From Pseudonocardia sp. (GTDB lineage: Bacteria; Actinomycetota; Actinomycetes; Mycobacteriales; Pseudonocardiaceae), in the NCBI GenBank assembly GCA_019244295.1, contig JAFASX010000120.1, positions 1 to 64,000 on the forward strand: a stretch of 64,000 nt of DNA, read 5' to 3'. Below are positions 56,843-64,000 of the stretch, one piece after another (position 1 is the first letter of the stretch; each line of letters starts with the position of its first letter). Below the pieces are notes generated by a model. That model did no database searches, was not told the origin of the DNA, and was given only the letters and a program-made list of their open reading frames with translations. The translations under genes were made by a program, and so were the position numbers.

Positions 56843-56899
56843 CCGTGACCACCGGGCCCGAGCGAAGGGGAGCTGGCGGTGGTCGCGCCGAGAAAAGGT

Positions 56900-58171
56900 T
56901 CAGGCGTCGTGATCCGGGGCAGACGTCGGACCGCGCTCGCCACCCGCTGGGCCTGGCGGGGGATCAGGTTGGGTCCAGCCGAGCGCTTGGTTGGTCTGGT
57001 GGTCGATCTGTTGCAGCTCAGAGAGTGGCTGGCGGAGTCGTTTCCCGGCTTCGTCCATGGTCATCATGTGGGGTTGGCCCCAGAGGTGGCCGAGTGCGAG
57101 CTGCCAGTACTGGAGGGTGAGCCAACCGGTGCGTTCGGCGTAGTCGCGGATCCGCTGCTCGGCCCGTACCGCGCGTGGGTCGCGGCGGGCATGGTCGGCG
57201 AAGTAGGCCATCTCATCCGGCCCGAGGTGAGCAACGCCCACGATGCACCTTCTTTCCGCATTTTGTCGGCTACGTCTCATCCTATCGCGGACCCAGGGCG
57301 GCCGTATTGTTCGCCTGGTTTGGAATTCGAGTCCGAACGGGTCGTGCCAGGATTCCCCGCAGGACACGCCGGGCTCACATTTGTGCTCATAGTTCTGGCA
57401 GGAGACATAGCAGTCGATGCAGCACTGCTTCTGGGCGGGGTTATCGCCTATACAGCGGTCGTAGGCGGCTTGGCAGCGGGGCGGGTAATCAGCCCCACCA
57501 ACCATCGGTTTGGAAGTCTCCGGCGACGATCCAGCCTCGGACTCAGCCGGCACCCGCTCCTCACCTCGGGTTTCAGCGTCGAGGAACGGGATGGGCAGGG
57601 GCGAGGGCCGGTGGCGTCGCGTCCTGACGAGGATGGACGGCGCGAGCGCCGCTCCCGTCATGAACGCGGCCAGGACCACGCTCCAGGGTGTCGCCGAGCT
57701 GACAGTGGGATCGATCCCCGTGCCGGCTGGGTCCGCCGTGCTGGTCACGGTCATTGCGAACACGACGGTCATGACCGCCATCAAGGCAAGTGCGCGAGCG
57801 ACTTCGGCGACTCCGGCCGCACGGCGCGAACCGCCGAAACACCCACAGGGAACTTTGCGCGCCGCCGCCCGCGCCGCCACCCCCACGATGACCACCAGAA
57901 CCCCGACCACTGCGGCGGCGACGGCCGGGTAGGCACCAAGCGGGCTGACCAGCAGCGCCAGACCGCAGGCGACCTTGATGACGATAGCCAGTAACGCCAG
58001 CCCTCGGGAATCGACAGCGCGTAGCGCCCACAGCCCCGGCGGAAGCGTCTCGACGAGCAGCCGCTCGACCACCTGGATGTCGTGCATCTCCGCAACAGCA
58101 GCGCACAGCAACGTGATCGCCACGGACAGGTTGAGCCCTGCCACGACCTCACTGAGAGCACTAGTGCTCAT
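56900..58171 (-). CDS. MauE-like membrane protein fused to a cysteine-rich domain
   Basis: ATG 58171 follows GGGAGGG. The first 190 residues form four to five membrane helices with a conserved CGCFGGS motif, as in MauE/DoxX-like proteins. MauE helps form disulfides in the methylamine dehydrogenase light chain. After a linker a segment at about 230-275 holds eight cysteines (RCQAAYDRCIGDNPAQKQCC, then IDCYVSCQ and HKCEPGVSC). A hydrophilic tail of about 140 residues follows, with several Trp and His. I do not recognise the C-terminal part. A membrane thiol-exchange protein carrying its own cysteine-rich target or cofactor domain is one possible reading. Confidence 0.6.
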   Translation of the reverse strand: MSTSALSEVVAGLNLSVAITLLCAAVAEMHDIQVVERLLVETLPPGLWALRAVDSRGLALLAIVIKVACGLALLVSPLGAYPAVAAAVVGVLVVIVGVAARAAARKVPCGCFGGSRRAAGVAEVARALALMAVMTVVFAMTVTSTADPAGTGIDPTVSSATPWSVVLAAFMTGAALAPSILVRTRRHRPSPLPIPFLDAETRGEERVPAESEAGSSPETSKPMVGGADYPPRCQAAYDRCIGDNPAQKQCCIDCYVSCQNYEHKCEPGVSCGESWHDPFGLEFQTRRTIRPPWVRDRMRRSRQNAERRCIVGVAHLGPDEMAYFADHARRDPRAVRAEQRIRDYAERTGWLTLQYWQLALGHLWGQPHMMTMDEAGKRLRQPLSELQQIDHQTNQALGWTQPDPPPGPAGGERGPTSAPDHDA

Positions 58172-58382
58172 CCTCGGCCCTCCCGATCACTGATTGCGCA
58201 ACACCAGTTCCCAGAGTTGAGCGATGCCGAGATCATCGATGGGCCAGCACCGGCCCAGGGTGGTTTCGACCAACATCCCCTGAACGGGGGGCTACGCGGT
58301 CCGACGCTGCGCCGAGAACAGGAAACGACCCCTGTTCAGATGCCTCTGTTGTAGCCAGTGTCTCGTAATCGAAAGTCCCTTG

Positions 58383-58650
58383 CTAGCGGTCGTCGTTACT
58401 ATCGAGTAGCTTCTTGAATTGTTGGTGCGTTAGTCGAACTTGGGTGGTGATCTCGTCAGACGTAGTGGTCCAGGTAAATGGCTTAGCGTTCTGGTTCCAG
58501 TGCGTGATGTAGTCGTTGATGGTATCGATAAGTCGCTGGACTGATGTGAAGGTTCCCCACCTGATTGGCTGCTTGGTGATGATGCCGAACCAGATCTCCA
58601 CTTGGTTGAGCCAGGAGGCGCACGTCATTGCCGCCGGGCAGGGCGCATTT
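58383..58650 (-). pseudogene. C-terminal remnant of an IS630-family transposase
   Basis: The minus strand reads ASWLNQVEIWFGIITKQPIR, GTFTSVQRLIDTINDYITHW and NAKPFTWTTTSDEI, then a stop at 58383. This is the end of IS630-type transposases (normally preceded by HFTP and the last catalytic acid). The upstream part is not recognisable. Only about 85 codons remain. No inverted repeats or target duplication were found. Confidence 0.75.
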
Positions 58651-58728
58651 CTTGGCCGGATGTTCGACGGTTTGGACGGCCCCTCTGCGCATCTCACGGC
58701 ACCGGCCGATCTTCGCCGTCACTGCGGC

Positions 58729-58852
58729 GGATGAACCGGCCTCACCCGTGTCGGTGAGCGCACCCGTGGGCGCGACGGCGGGAGGTCCGGTGGCCGCGCC
58801 ACCTCCGGAGTGGCTGGTGCCGCCGCCGGTAACCTCGCGACCACCGGGCTGA
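58729..58852 (+). pseudogene. Possible C-terminal tail of a lost gene
   Basis: A plus-strand frame ending at 58852 reads ADEPASPVSVSAPVGATAGG, then PVAAPPPEWLVPPPV, with strongly GC-rich third codon positions. It looks like the proline-rich end of a real protein whose body was replaced by the IS630 relic. No domain supports this. Confidence 0.25.
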
Positions 58853-59074
58853 CCGCGCGGGCAAGCCGGCCCCCAGCCCAGCGGACAAGCGAGCCGGCCT
58901 AGGTTGAGAGCAGGCCTGGGTTGGTTGTGGGGGGCCGCATCCCGGCCAGGAATTGATCGAGCACGCGTCGAAGTGTTCTAGGCCGTTCCGCCAAAGGGAC
59001 CGTTGCTGGTAGGCAACCAAATGAGGGTTCGCTATAGCCATACTCAGCACTCACGGGCACTGTATGGTTTCGGT

Positions 59075-60331
59075 GTGGCTCGACTGTCTCCGGTGCTTAA
59101 ACAGGCAACGCCCGTGTGCGCGGTCAGAGGCGAGGGTGTCTACCTTTATGATGCCGACGGACGTCGCTATCTCGACTTCACTGCCGGCATCGGAGTGACC
59201 AGCACCGGTCACTGCCACCCTCGGGTGGTCGAGGCCGCCCAGCGACAAGTAGCCACACTGATCCACGGTCAGTACACCACCGTCACCCATGAGCCCTTGC
59301 TGGCCCTCACCGAGCGGTTGGGTGAGGTGTTGCCGAAGGGCCTGGATAGTGTGTTCTACCTCAACTCGGGCAGCGAGGCGGTGGAAGCGGCGGTCCGCTT
59401 GGCTCGGCACGCGACCGGCCGGGCTGGAATCGTGGCGTTCGCCGGAGGGTTTCACGGGCGTACCATGGGCGCGGCCGCGTTGACGAGCTCCGGGGCCAAG
59501 TTCCGGGCCGGTTTCGGTCCGCTGATGCCCGGCGTGTCCGTAGCGCCATTCCCTTACGCGGTGCGCTATGGCTGGAGCGTGTCGAACGCCGTGGCGTTCT
59601 GTCTGCGTGAGCTCGACTACCTGCTGGCTACCACCAGCCCGGTCGCCGACACGGCCGCGTTTATCATCGAGCCGATGCTGGGTGAGGGCGGGTACGTGCC
59701 CACCCCGCCGGAGTTCCTGGCCGGGTTACGCCAGCGAGCCGACCGGCACCATATCCTGTTGATCATTGACGAAGTGCAGACTGGGGTCGGCCGCACCGGG
59801 CGGTTCTGGGGCCATCAGCACACGACCGACGTCCGGCCCGACATTCTGATCACCGCGAAGGCGCTGGCCAGCGGCTTTCCGCTGTCCGCGATCGTGGCCG
59901 CGGAAGAGCTGATGGCCCAGGCTTGGCCGGGCTCGCAAGGCGGCACGTTCGGCGGCAACGCGGTGGCGTGCGCCGCCGCTATAGCCACCCTTGATGTCGT
60001 GCGCGACGAGGGGCTAGTGGAGAACGCGGCGACGCAAGGCGGCCGGTTGATTGAGGGGTTGCGTAAAGTGGCCGCCGACCATCCGGTGATCGCCGACGTG
60101 CGGGGCCTCGGCCTCATGATTGGCAACGAGTTCCTGTGCCCGGATGGCTCGCCGGACCCGGCCACCGCGTCGCGGGCTCAAACGACGGCGGCTGAGCGTG
60201 GCCTGCTGCTGTTGACCTGTGGTCCGCACGGCAACATCGTGCGGATGATCCCGCCGCTGGTGGTGGACAGCGCCCAGATCGAAGAGGGGTTGTCGATCTG
60301 GGCCGAAACGATCGCGGCCGTCGCCGTGTGA
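59075..60331 (+). CDS. Class III aminotransferase (GABA/acetylornithine aminotransferase-like)
   Basis: The 418-residue PLP enzyme has VYLYDADGRRYLDFTAGIGV, YLNSGSEAVEAAVRLARHAT, LLIIDEVQTGVGRTGRFWGH and the PLP lysine in DILITAKALASGFPLSAIVA. It belongs to the GabT/ArgD/ornithine-transaminase group; the amino donor and acceptor cannot be fixed from motifs. GTG 59075 gives the normal N-terminal length; a start at 59003 would add 24 weak residues. Polyketide piperidine alkaloids need a transaminase of this class, but this gene is 48 kb from the synthase and sits among backbone genes. Confidence 0.85.
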   Translation: MARLSPVLKQATPVCAVRGEGVYLYDADGRRYLDFTAGIGVTSTGHCHPRVVEAAQRQVATLIHGQYTTVTHEPLLALTERLGEVLPKGLDSVFYLNSGSEAVEAAVRLARHATGRAGIVAFAGGFHGRTMGAAALTSSGAKFRAGFGPLMPGVSVAPFPYAVRYGWSVSNAVAFCLRELDYLLATTSPVADTAAFIIEPMLGEGGYVPTPPEFLAGLRQRADRHHILLIIDEVQTGVGRTGRFWGHQHTTDVRPDILITAKALASGFPLSAIVAAEELMAQAWPGSQGGTFGGNAVACAAAIATLDVVRDEGLVENAATQGGRLIEGLRKVAADHPVIADVRGLGLMIGNEFLCPDGSPDPATASRAQTTAAERGLLLLTCGPHGNIVRMIPPLVVDSAQIEEGLSIWAETIAAVAV

Positions 60332-60372
60332 CCCGTGTGACCGCCGGCAAGCCCGGTTTCCGCGCTAGGATG

Positions 60373-61548
60373 CTAGGATGCAGCCGGGCGACGTACCGGG
60401 CTGATGTTCAGCGAGAGCCCAGCTAGTCCCCGCGCGCGGGTGCTAAGCCGCTCGGCCACCCTGACCAGGGTTTTCGCCGCCGCGGTCTCGGGGTGCGAGA
60501 GCACCAGCGGGATACCGTCATCACCCGCCTGACGCAGCGCCGCGTCCAGCGGGATCTGACCAAGCAGGGGGATGTCGGCGCCCAGCGCGGTGGACAGTGA
60601 ATGGGATACCGCCTGGCCGCCTCCGGTACCGAAGATTTCCATCCGGGCACCGCCAGGTAGCTCAAGCCACGACATGTTCTCCACCACCCCGACCAACCGC
60701 TGACGGGTCTGCAGCGCGATCGAGCCGGCTCGCTCGGCTACCTCGGCCGCGGCTAGCTGCGGCGTGGTGACGATCAGGATCTCGGCGTTGGGGATCAGCT
60801 GCGCGCAGGAAATGGCCACGTCACCGGTGCCCGGTGGCAGATCGAGCAGCAATACGTCCAGATCGCCCCAGAACACGTCGGCCAGGAACTGTCGCAGTGC
60901 CCGGTGCAGCATCGGCCCGCGCCAGGTCACCGGGGTGTTGCCCTGGGTGAACATGCCAATCGAGATCACCTTCACCCCGTGCGCCTGGGGCGGCATGATC
61001 ATGTCTTCGACCTTAGTCGGCCGGTCGGTCGTGCCCAGCATCCTGGGCACCGAGTGCCCATAGACGTCGGCGTCCAACACCCCGACCGACAGCCCCCGGA
61101 CGGCCATCGCGGCCGCGAGGTTCACCGTCACCGATGACTTACCCACCCCGCCCTTGCCGGAGGCTACGCAGTACACCTTGGTCAGCGAGCCGGGCTCGGC
61201 GAAAGGAATGGTCGGTTCCTTGGCGTCACCGCGCAGGGACCTGCGCAGTTCGGCGCGCTGCGCGTCGCTCATCACATCGAGCTCGACCGCGACCGCCCGG
61301 ACACCGGATACTCCGCCAACCGCCTCTCGCACCCGGTTGGTGATGGTCGCGCGCATCGGGCAGCCGGCCACGGTCAACCAGATCGCGACGTTGACCGTGC
61401 CGTCGGCCGCGATCGCCACGTCCTTGACCATGCCGAGCTCGGTGATCGGCCGGTGGATCTCCGGGTCGTGCACCTGGGCAAGCGCCGCCCGGACCGCCGC
61501 CTCGCTGACATCCACGGAGGCGGTCCTGTGCTGCGATGTAGTGCTCAT
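60373..61548 (-). CDS. mrp: Mrp/NBP35-type iron-sulfur cluster carrier ATPase
   Basis: ATG 61548 starts a 391-residue protein; the frame runs 26 codons further upstream. It has an N-terminal DUF59/MIP18-like domain (VHDPEIHRPITELGMVKDVA). The P-loop is CVASGKGGVGKSSVTVNLA, followed by GVLDADVYGHSVPRMLG and LLLDLPPGTGDVAI. It binds and transfers Fe-S clusters and may serve the ferredoxin and dehydrogenases in this window. In mycobacteria (Rv1229c) it also ends the sigE-tatB stretch. Confidence 0.93.
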   Translation of the reverse strand: MSTTSQHRTASVDVSEAAVRAALAQVHDPEIHRPITELGMVKDVAIAADGTVNVAIWLTVAGCPMRATITNRVREAVGGVSGVRAVAVELDVMSDAQRAELRRSLRGDAKEPTIPFAEPGSLTKVYCVASGKGGVGKSSVTVNLAAAMAVRGLSVGVLDADVYGHSVPRMLGTTDRPTKVEDMIMPPQAHGVKVISIGMFTQGNTPVTWRGPMLHRALRQFLADVFWGDLDVLLLDLPPGTGDVAISCAQLIPNAEILIVTTPQLAAAEVAERAGSIALQTRQRLVGVVENMSWLELPGGARMEIFGTGGGQAVSHSLSTALGADIPLLGQIPLDAALRQAGDDGIPLVLSHPETAAAKTLVRVAERLSTRARGLAGLSLNISPVRRPAAS

Positions 61549-61674
61549 CGTCTGCCATGGTACGTGCGCGAAGCGGGCGGCGGTGGCGCCGGATGTTGTG
61601 AGTTTAGGCGATACTCCACAAGCCATGGTTAGCTGACGGCCATATCTATGCCGCCGCGAGCTGGAGGCCGAGAA

Positions 61675-62640
61675 GTGAGCAGTGTGAACCGCAACCGTCC
61701 CCGCCGGTCTTGCCTGGCGGTCCCCGGGCCCAGTCAGAAGTTCATCGACAAGGCTCGGACCCTGCCGGCTGACCAGGTCTTCCTGGATCTGGAGGACGCC
61801 TGCGCGCCGTTAGCCAAACCGGGTGCCCGCAAGACCATCGTGGCCGCGCTGAACGAGGGCGGCTGGGAGGGCAAGACCAGGGTGGTGCGGGTGAACGACT
61901 GGACCACCGAATGGACTTACCGGGACGTCGTCGAGGTCGTCGAGGGCGCCGGCGCCAACCTGGACTGCATCATGCTGCCCAAGGTGCAGACTCCGGAACA
62001 GATTGTCGCCCTCGACCTGCTGATCACCCAGATCGAGAAAACCCTGGGCTACGAGGTAGGGAAGATCGGCATTGAGGCGCAGATCGAAAATGCGCTCGGC
62101 CTGACCAACGTCAACGCCATTGCCGCCGCGTCGCCGCGAGTCGAGACGATCATTTTCGGCCCGGCCGACTTCATGGCGAGCATCAAGATGAAGTCGCTCG
62201 TGGTCGGCGAACAGCCGCCGGGTTACGACGTCGGCGACGCCTATCACCACATCCTGATGAGCATCCTGATGGCCGCGCGGGCTTACGGCAAGCAGGCCAT
62301 CGACGGGCCGTACCTGCAGATCAAGGATCTCGATGGGTTCCGGATGGTGGCCGGGCGCTCAGCCGCGCTCGGGTTCGACGGCAAGTGGGTGCTGCATCCC
62401 ACTCAGGTGGATGCGGCGAATGAGACGTTCAGCCCTTCGCAGGCCGACTACGACCACGCCGAGAACATTCTTGACGCCTACGACTGGTACACCTCAGAGG
62501 CCGGGGGCAAACGCGGAGCCGCGATGCTCGGTGACGAGATGATCGACGAGGCCTCCCGCAAGATGGCACTGGTCGTCGCCGGAAAGGGCCGGCTCGCTGG
62601 GATGAGCCGAAGCGATCGCTGGTCCCCGCCCGAGGCCTGA
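61675..62640 (+). CDS. CitE-like CoA ester lyase (HpcH/HpaI aldolase family)
   Basis: GTG 61675 follows GGAGG. The 321-residue TIM-barrel protein shows RSCLAVPGPSQKFIDKARTL, DQVFLDLEDACAP, TRVVRVNDWTTEWT, CIMLPKVQTPEQI and the metal-binding IGIEAQIENALGLTNVNAIA. It ends with the substrate loop FDGKWVLHPTQVDAANETFS. Relatives cleave malyl-CoA, citramalyl-CoA or hydroxymethylglutaryl-CoA. It is 26 bases from an acyl-CoA dehydrogenase gene, so both probably serve one acyl-CoA breakdown pathway. The exact substrate is open. Confidence 0.87.
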   Translation: MSSVNRNRPRRSCLAVPGPSQKFIDKARTLPADQVFLDLEDACAPLAKPGARKTIVAALNEGGWEGKTRVVRVNDWTTEWTYRDVVEVVEGAGANLDCIMLPKVQTPEQIVALDLLITQIEKTLGYEVGKIGIEAQIENALGLTNVNAIAAASPRVETIIFGPADFMASIKMKSLVVGEQPPGYDVGDAYHHILMSILMAARAYGKQAIDGPYLQIKDLDGFRMVAGRSAALGFDGKWVLHPTQVDAANETFSPSQADYDHAENILDAYDWYTSEAGGKRGAAMLGDEMIDEASRKMALVVAGKGRLAGMSRSDRWSPPEA

Positions 62641-62666
62641 CACTCGTACGCAGCAGGAGGAACCCC

Positions 62667-63860
62667 ATGGCCCGGCTCGCGCAGACCTCCGGTCTCAGCG
62701 ACGTCCAGCGGGAGATCTTGTCTACCGTCAGGGCGTTCGTGGAGAAAGAGATCATCCCGCATGCCCAGGAGCTGGAGCACTCCGACACCTATCCGCAAGA
62801 CATTGTGGACGGGATGAAAGAGATGGGCCTGTTCGGACTCACCATTGCCGAGGAGTACGGAGGGCTTGGCGAGTCACTGCTGACCTACGCACTGGTCGTG
62901 GAGCAGATCGCGCGGGGTTGGATGAGCGTCTCCGGCGTGATCAATACCCACTTCATCGTGGCGTACATGATTACCCACCACGGCACCGAGGAGCAGAAAC
63001 AGTACTACCTGCCCAAGATGGCTACCGGTGAAATCCGAGGCGCGTTCTCCATGTCGGAGCCCGACCTCGGCTCCGACGTGGCCGCGATCAAGACCAGGGC
63101 CAAGCTGGACGGTGACACGTTCGTCATTGATGGCGCCAAAATGTGGTTGACCAACGGCGGCACGTCGAATCTGATCGCGCTGCTGGTCAGAACCGACGAG
63201 GGGGCGGAGCGCCCGCACCATAACCTGACCTGTTTCCTGATCGACAAACCCGAGGGATACGGCGAGGTCGCACCCGGCCTTACTATACCAGGGAAGATCG
63301 AAAAGATGGGCTACAAGGGGGTCGACACCACCGAGGCGGTGTTCGACGGTTTCCGGGTCAGCGCCGACAAGATCCTCGGCGGCAAGCGGGGCGCCGGCTT
63401 CGCGCAGATGATGGACGGCATCGAGGTCGGCCGGGTCAATGTCTCCGCCCGGGCCTGCGGCATCGCGATCAGGGCTTTCGAGCTGGCGATCGACTATGCC
63501 CAACAGCGCAAGACGTTCGGCAAGCCGATCGCGGAGCATCAAGCCATCGCGTTCAAGCTGGCCGAGATGGCCACCAAGGTCGAGGCCGCGCACCTGATGA
63601 TGGTCAACGCCGCTCGGCTGAAGGACACCGGTCAGCGGTTCGATGTCGAGGCCGGCATGGCCAAGCTACTGGCCAGCGAGTACTGCGCGGAGGTCACCAA
63701 CGAGTCGTTCCGCATCCACGGTGGCTACGGTTTCTCCAAGGAATACGAAATTGAGCGGCTCATGCGCGAGGCGCCCTTCCTGCTCATTGGCGAGGGTACC
63801 TCGGAGATTCAGAAGACTATCATCAGCAGGGGGTTGCTGCGGGAGTATCGGATCCGCTAA
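62667..63860 (+). CDS. Acyl-CoA dehydrogenase
   Basis: The 397-residue flavoenzyme has the N-terminal helical domain, then GAFSMSEPDLGSDVAAIKTR and FVIDGAKMWLTNGGTSNLIA (FAD-binding beta domain). The C-terminal domain has QQRKTFGKPIAEHQAIAFKL and GGYGFSKEYEIERLMREAPF. ATG 62667 follows AGGAGG. It introduces an alpha-beta double bond into an acyl-CoA and passes electrons to electron-transfer flavoprotein. It forms an operon with the CitE-like gene. This pairing occurs in branched-chain or dicarboxylic acyl-CoA breakdown. Confidence 0.93.
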   Translation: MARLAQTSGLSDVQREILSTVRAFVEKEIIPHAQELEHSDTYPQDIVDGMKEMGLFGLTIAEEYGGLGESLLTYALVVEQIARGWMSVSGVINTHFIVAYMITHHGTEEQKQYYLPKMATGEIRGAFSMSEPDLGSDVAAIKTRAKLDGDTFVIDGAKMWLTNGGTSNLIALLVRTDEGAERPHHNLTCFLIDKPEGYGEVAPGLTIPGKIEKMGYKGVDTTEAVFDGFRVSADKILGGKRGAGFAQMMDGIEVGRVNVSARACGIAIRAFELAIDYAQQRKTFGKPIAEHQAIAFKLAEMATKVEAAHLMMVNAARLKDTGQRFDVEAGMAKLLASEYCAEVTNESFRIHGGYGFSKEYEIERLMREAPFLLIGEGTSEIQKTIISRGLLREYRIR

Positions 63861-63936
63861 CCGATATCGATTCAGCGCCTTCGGTGCGTGCGCGGCATGA
63901 TGTGCGGTGTACAGCAGAGCTAGGGGAGATGGCGCC

Positions 63937-64000
63937 GTGACGATTCCGTTCGGCGGCCCGGGCCGCAACAGTCCCGCGCTGCCCAACCTACCTACCCCGC
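63937..64000 (+). CDS. Start of an unidentified gene, cut by the window end
   Basis: GTG 63937 follows AGGGGAG at the right distance. The 21 visible codons begin with MTIPFGGPGRNSPALPNLPT, a glycine- and proline-rich N-terminus. Too little is present to name a family. Confidence 0.55.
   Translation, partial: MTIPFGGPGRNSPALPNLPTP

Noticed and set aside
59075..60331. Class III aminotransferase as the missing transaminase of the polyketide pathway
   Set aside because: It is 48 kb from the synthase, sits next to backbone genes such as mrp, and its motifs fit GABA/ornithine-type enzymes; without further evidence the link is not justified.

Overview
The window is high-GC actinobacterial chromosome, most likely from the Pseudonocardiales. 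The right half follows the gene order of the mycobacterial Rv1177-Rv1229 region: ferredoxin, dapC, dapD, dapE, LOG protein, gpgS, DivIVA-like, tagA, DUF3117, glgC, O-methyltransferase, sigE, rseA, htrA, tatB, mrp. This backbone is combined with a modular type I polyketide synthase and an accessory island, neither of which is part of that conserved region.

Region 1 (1-14300) is the end of a polyketide gene cluster. One synthase gene is cut off at the left edge. The next gene is the terminal module, which ends in a thioester-reductase domain instead of a thioesterase. The penultimate module has decayed DH and KR domains, so its beta-ketone should survive. Together with reductive release this predicts a C1 aldehyde and a C5 ketone, the pattern used by bacterial piperidine-type polyketide alkaloids. 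A convergent SARP regulator with a degenerate cyclase-like and a degenerate ATPase-like part follows. Behind it lie a relic of a second SARP and a transposase relic.

Region 2 (14300-27730) is accessory. A leftward set (lipocalin-like, GH15 glucoamylase, DJ-1/PfpI, glycogen debranching enzyme) faces a tightly packed rightward operon. That operon has two GMC dehydrogenases, each with a CX5CX3C iron-sulfur motif, two sorbitol-dehydrogenase-type small subunits, a VioB/RebD-like ferritin-fold protein, an IolE-type inosose dehydratase, a second TIM-barrel isomerase/epimerase and a beta-barrel protein. No cytochrome, Tat signal or other inositol gene is visible. I regard this as the best candidate for an undescribed system, probably intracellular oxidation and processing of a polyol, cyclitol or glycoside. 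The tail of a second lipocalin gene marks its right end.

Region 3 (27780-39190) holds a DUF3500 protein, an ABC-2 exporter, monomeric isocitrate dehydrogenase, an SH3-like protein, a GNAT acetyltransferase, ferredoxin, dapC, a CHAD protein and dapD. Region 4 (39190-43218) is a gene graveyard with relics of vapBC, a Nudix gene, a TPR regulator and possibly an XRE regulator. It also has one intact Nudix gene and a DUF222/HNH (13E12-type) gene split by two tandem palindromic elements.

Region 5 (43219-64000) is the conserved backbone (dapE to mrp). It is interrupted by an ATPase gene, a MauE-like membrane protein fused to a cysteine-rich tail, and an IS630 relic. It ends with a class III aminotransferase, mrp, a CitE-like lyase with an acyl-CoA dehydrogenase, and the first codons of one more gene. 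I recognised no rRNA, tRNA or CRISPR.
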